From assembly GCA_005798925.1 (NCBI GenBank), contig SYID01000117.1:1-7103 (forward strand): a stretch of 7,103 bases of DNA. Direction: 5' to 3'. Positions 6,468 through 7,103 of the stretch are shown here, in pieces (within the stretch, counting starts at the first letter, position 1; every line of letters starts with the position of its first letter). A program made the translations under genes and the position numbers. The notes under the pieces are model-generated. The model was not told the DNA's origin. It was given only the letters and a program-made list of their open reading frames with translations, and did no database searches. This DNA comes from Verrucomicrobiota bacterium. GTDB lineage: Bacteria > Verrucomicrobiota > Verrucomicrobiia > Opitutales > UBA953.

Positions 6468-6908
6468 ATGCCCGCCGACGGACTCCAGCCTGACCAGACC
6501 TTCATCGTCACGATGAAGACATGGTTCGACCAGACCGACGGCCTCGGCATCCTGCACCACTCCCATTACGTGCTGCTCATGGAGCGCGCCCAGAAGACGA
6601 TGTTCGTGGCGATGATGGGCAAGGATACGCTCGATCCGGCGATCGCCCCCGACGTCTACGTGGTCGTCCGCGACATCGACCTGCACTACCTCGCGCCGAT
6701 CCGCCCGGAATGCGACGTGAAGCTCATCCTGACCGTCCGCAAGGTCCGCGCCGCCGGACTCACGGTCGACTTCGAGTTCCGCAGCGCCGACTTCTCCGTC
6801 CTGCACGCCAAGGCTTCCCGCACCGTCTGCCGCATGGACGGCACGACCCACCAGCCCGCCGCCTGGAGCGACGAGTTCAGGGGGAAGCATGAAGCGTTGG
6901 TGAAGTAA
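6468..6908 (+). CDS. Acyl-CoA thioesterase, 4HBT/YbgC-like hotdog fold
   Basis: This 146-residue protein matches single-hotdog 4-hydroxybenzoyl-CoA thioesterase-like enzymes, which hydrolyse acyl thioesters as small cytoplasmic oligomers. Residues 19-41 (WFDQTDGLGILHHSHYVLLM then ERA) form the signature catalytic loop and long helix; Asp24 aligns with the conserved catalytic Asp of the D-x-x-G motif, with Tyr34 and Glu39 in their usual places. The following strands, YVVVRDIDLHYLAPIRPECD (64-83) and VKLILTVRKV (84-93), fit the family's central sheet. Length is normal (130-150). The ATG at 6468 comes 44 nt after oleD with no Shine-Dalgarno, but the spacing and orientation make it likely the third gene of the oleCD transcript. 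It could release a free acid or remove dead-end acyl thioesters for the lipid pathway; that link is inferred from position. Substrate is unknown. Confidence 0.85.
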   Translation: MPADGLQPDQTFIVTMKTWFDQTDGLGILHHSHYVLLMERAQKTMFVAMMGKDTLDPAIAPDVYVVVRDIDLHYLAPIRPECDVKLILTVRKVRAAGLTVDFEFRSADFSVLHAKASRTVCRMDGTTHQPAAWSDEFRGKHEALVK

Positions 6909-6918
6909 AAGGTCAGAA

Positions 6919-6966
6919 TTGAGGACCGAGTTGAGGGCAGCGTGGAGGACTGTATGGAGGACTGAA
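6919..6966 (+). repeat. Tandem 12-bp repeats, left arm of inverted array
   Basis: Four adjacent 12-bp units begin at 6919, 6931, 6943 and 6955. The last two, TGGAGGACTGTA and TGGAGGACTGAA, differ at one base; the first two are more diverged. A degenerate unit may precede them at 6907-6918, touching the thioesterase stop, and another may follow at 6967. The same unit appears in reverse orientation in the right arm. I know no named repeat family with this unit. Confidence 0.85.
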
Positions 6967-7006
6967 TGGATGCGATCCACTTGGCCTCATGATTGTATCT
7001 TAATCT

Positions 7007-7066
7007 ATTCAGTCCTCCACTCAGCCCTCCATTCAGCGATCAATTCAGCCCTCTATTCAGCCTTCT
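7007..7066 (-). repeat. Tandem 12-bp repeats, right arm of inverted array
   Basis: Five 12-bp units begin at 7007, 7019, 7031, 7043 and 7055, with plus-strand form close to ATTCAGCCCTCC. The first, ATTCAGTCCTCC (7007-7018), is the exact reverse complement of GGAGGACTGAAT at 6956-6967 in the left arm. The two arms are separated by about 39 nt of more AT-rich sequence (6968-7006) that contains two small hairpins, TGGAT-gcg-ATCCA (6967-6979) and GATT-gtatctt-AATC (6991-7005). No gene or clear promoter was found from 6909 to 7103. Confidence 0.88.
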
Positions 7067-7103
7067 GCATATCCCGCACGTCTTCCCATCACACCCTCTC
7101 GCC

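Noticed and set aside
6219..6980. Minus-strand frame starting in the 12-bp repeats and running under the thioesterase and oleD
   Set aside because: Beyond the repeat-encoded N-terminus the translation is antisense to two real genes and shows no domain; no ribosome binding site.
6919..7066. CRISPR array
   Set aside because: Units are contiguous 12-mers without spacers, degenerate, and in two opposite orientations; no cas genes nearby.
6919..7103. Insertion-sequence end or transposon terminal repeats
   Set aside because: There is no transposase fragment or target-site duplication, and the inverted arms consist of tandem short units, not single terminal repeats.

Overview
The window is GC-rich bacterial DNA with tightly packed genes. 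It has four parts: the start of a stress chaperone gene, a divergent housekeeping operon, a small lipoprotein gene, and a lipid-type gene set that ends in an unusual repeat. The composition, the OleC/OleD pair beside housekeeping genes and the scarcity of clear Shine-Dalgarno sequences fit a GC-rich Verrucomicrobiota member (Opitutales-like). That placement is inference; Planctomycetota or a deltaproteobacterial-type lineage is not excluded.

Layout. Positions 1-612 (minus) hold the first 204 codons of clpB, cut off by the window edge just before Walker A. A 216-nt divergent spacer with two small inverted repeats follows. On the plus strand, 829-1674 (SirB1/transglutaminase-like protein), 1661-2554 (aroE) and 2551-3408 (prepilin peptidase) overlap by 14 and 4 nt, so they are almost certainly one translationally coupled operon. 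A short putative lipoprotein gene (3465-3728) follows, with a strong hairpin terminator at 3748-3777.

The second block starts only 13 nt after that hairpin stem. It holds an OleC-type beta-lactone synthetase (3785-5431) overlapping by 4 nt an OleD-type reductase (5428-6423), then a hotdog-fold thioesterase (6468-6908) after a 44-nt spacer that can fold. In the known Ole pathway, OleA condenses two acyl-CoAs, OleD reduces the 2-alkyl-3-keto acid, OleC closes the beta-lactone and OleB decarboxylates it to an olefin. OleA and OleB are not next to oleCD here. Either they lie elsewhere or this locus makes a different beta-lactone or lipid product.

The last 195 nt contain no gene. They hold two arrays of a degenerate 12-bp repeat in opposite orientation, separated by about 40 nt and able to form a long imperfect stem. 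This is the most unusual non-coding structure in the window.
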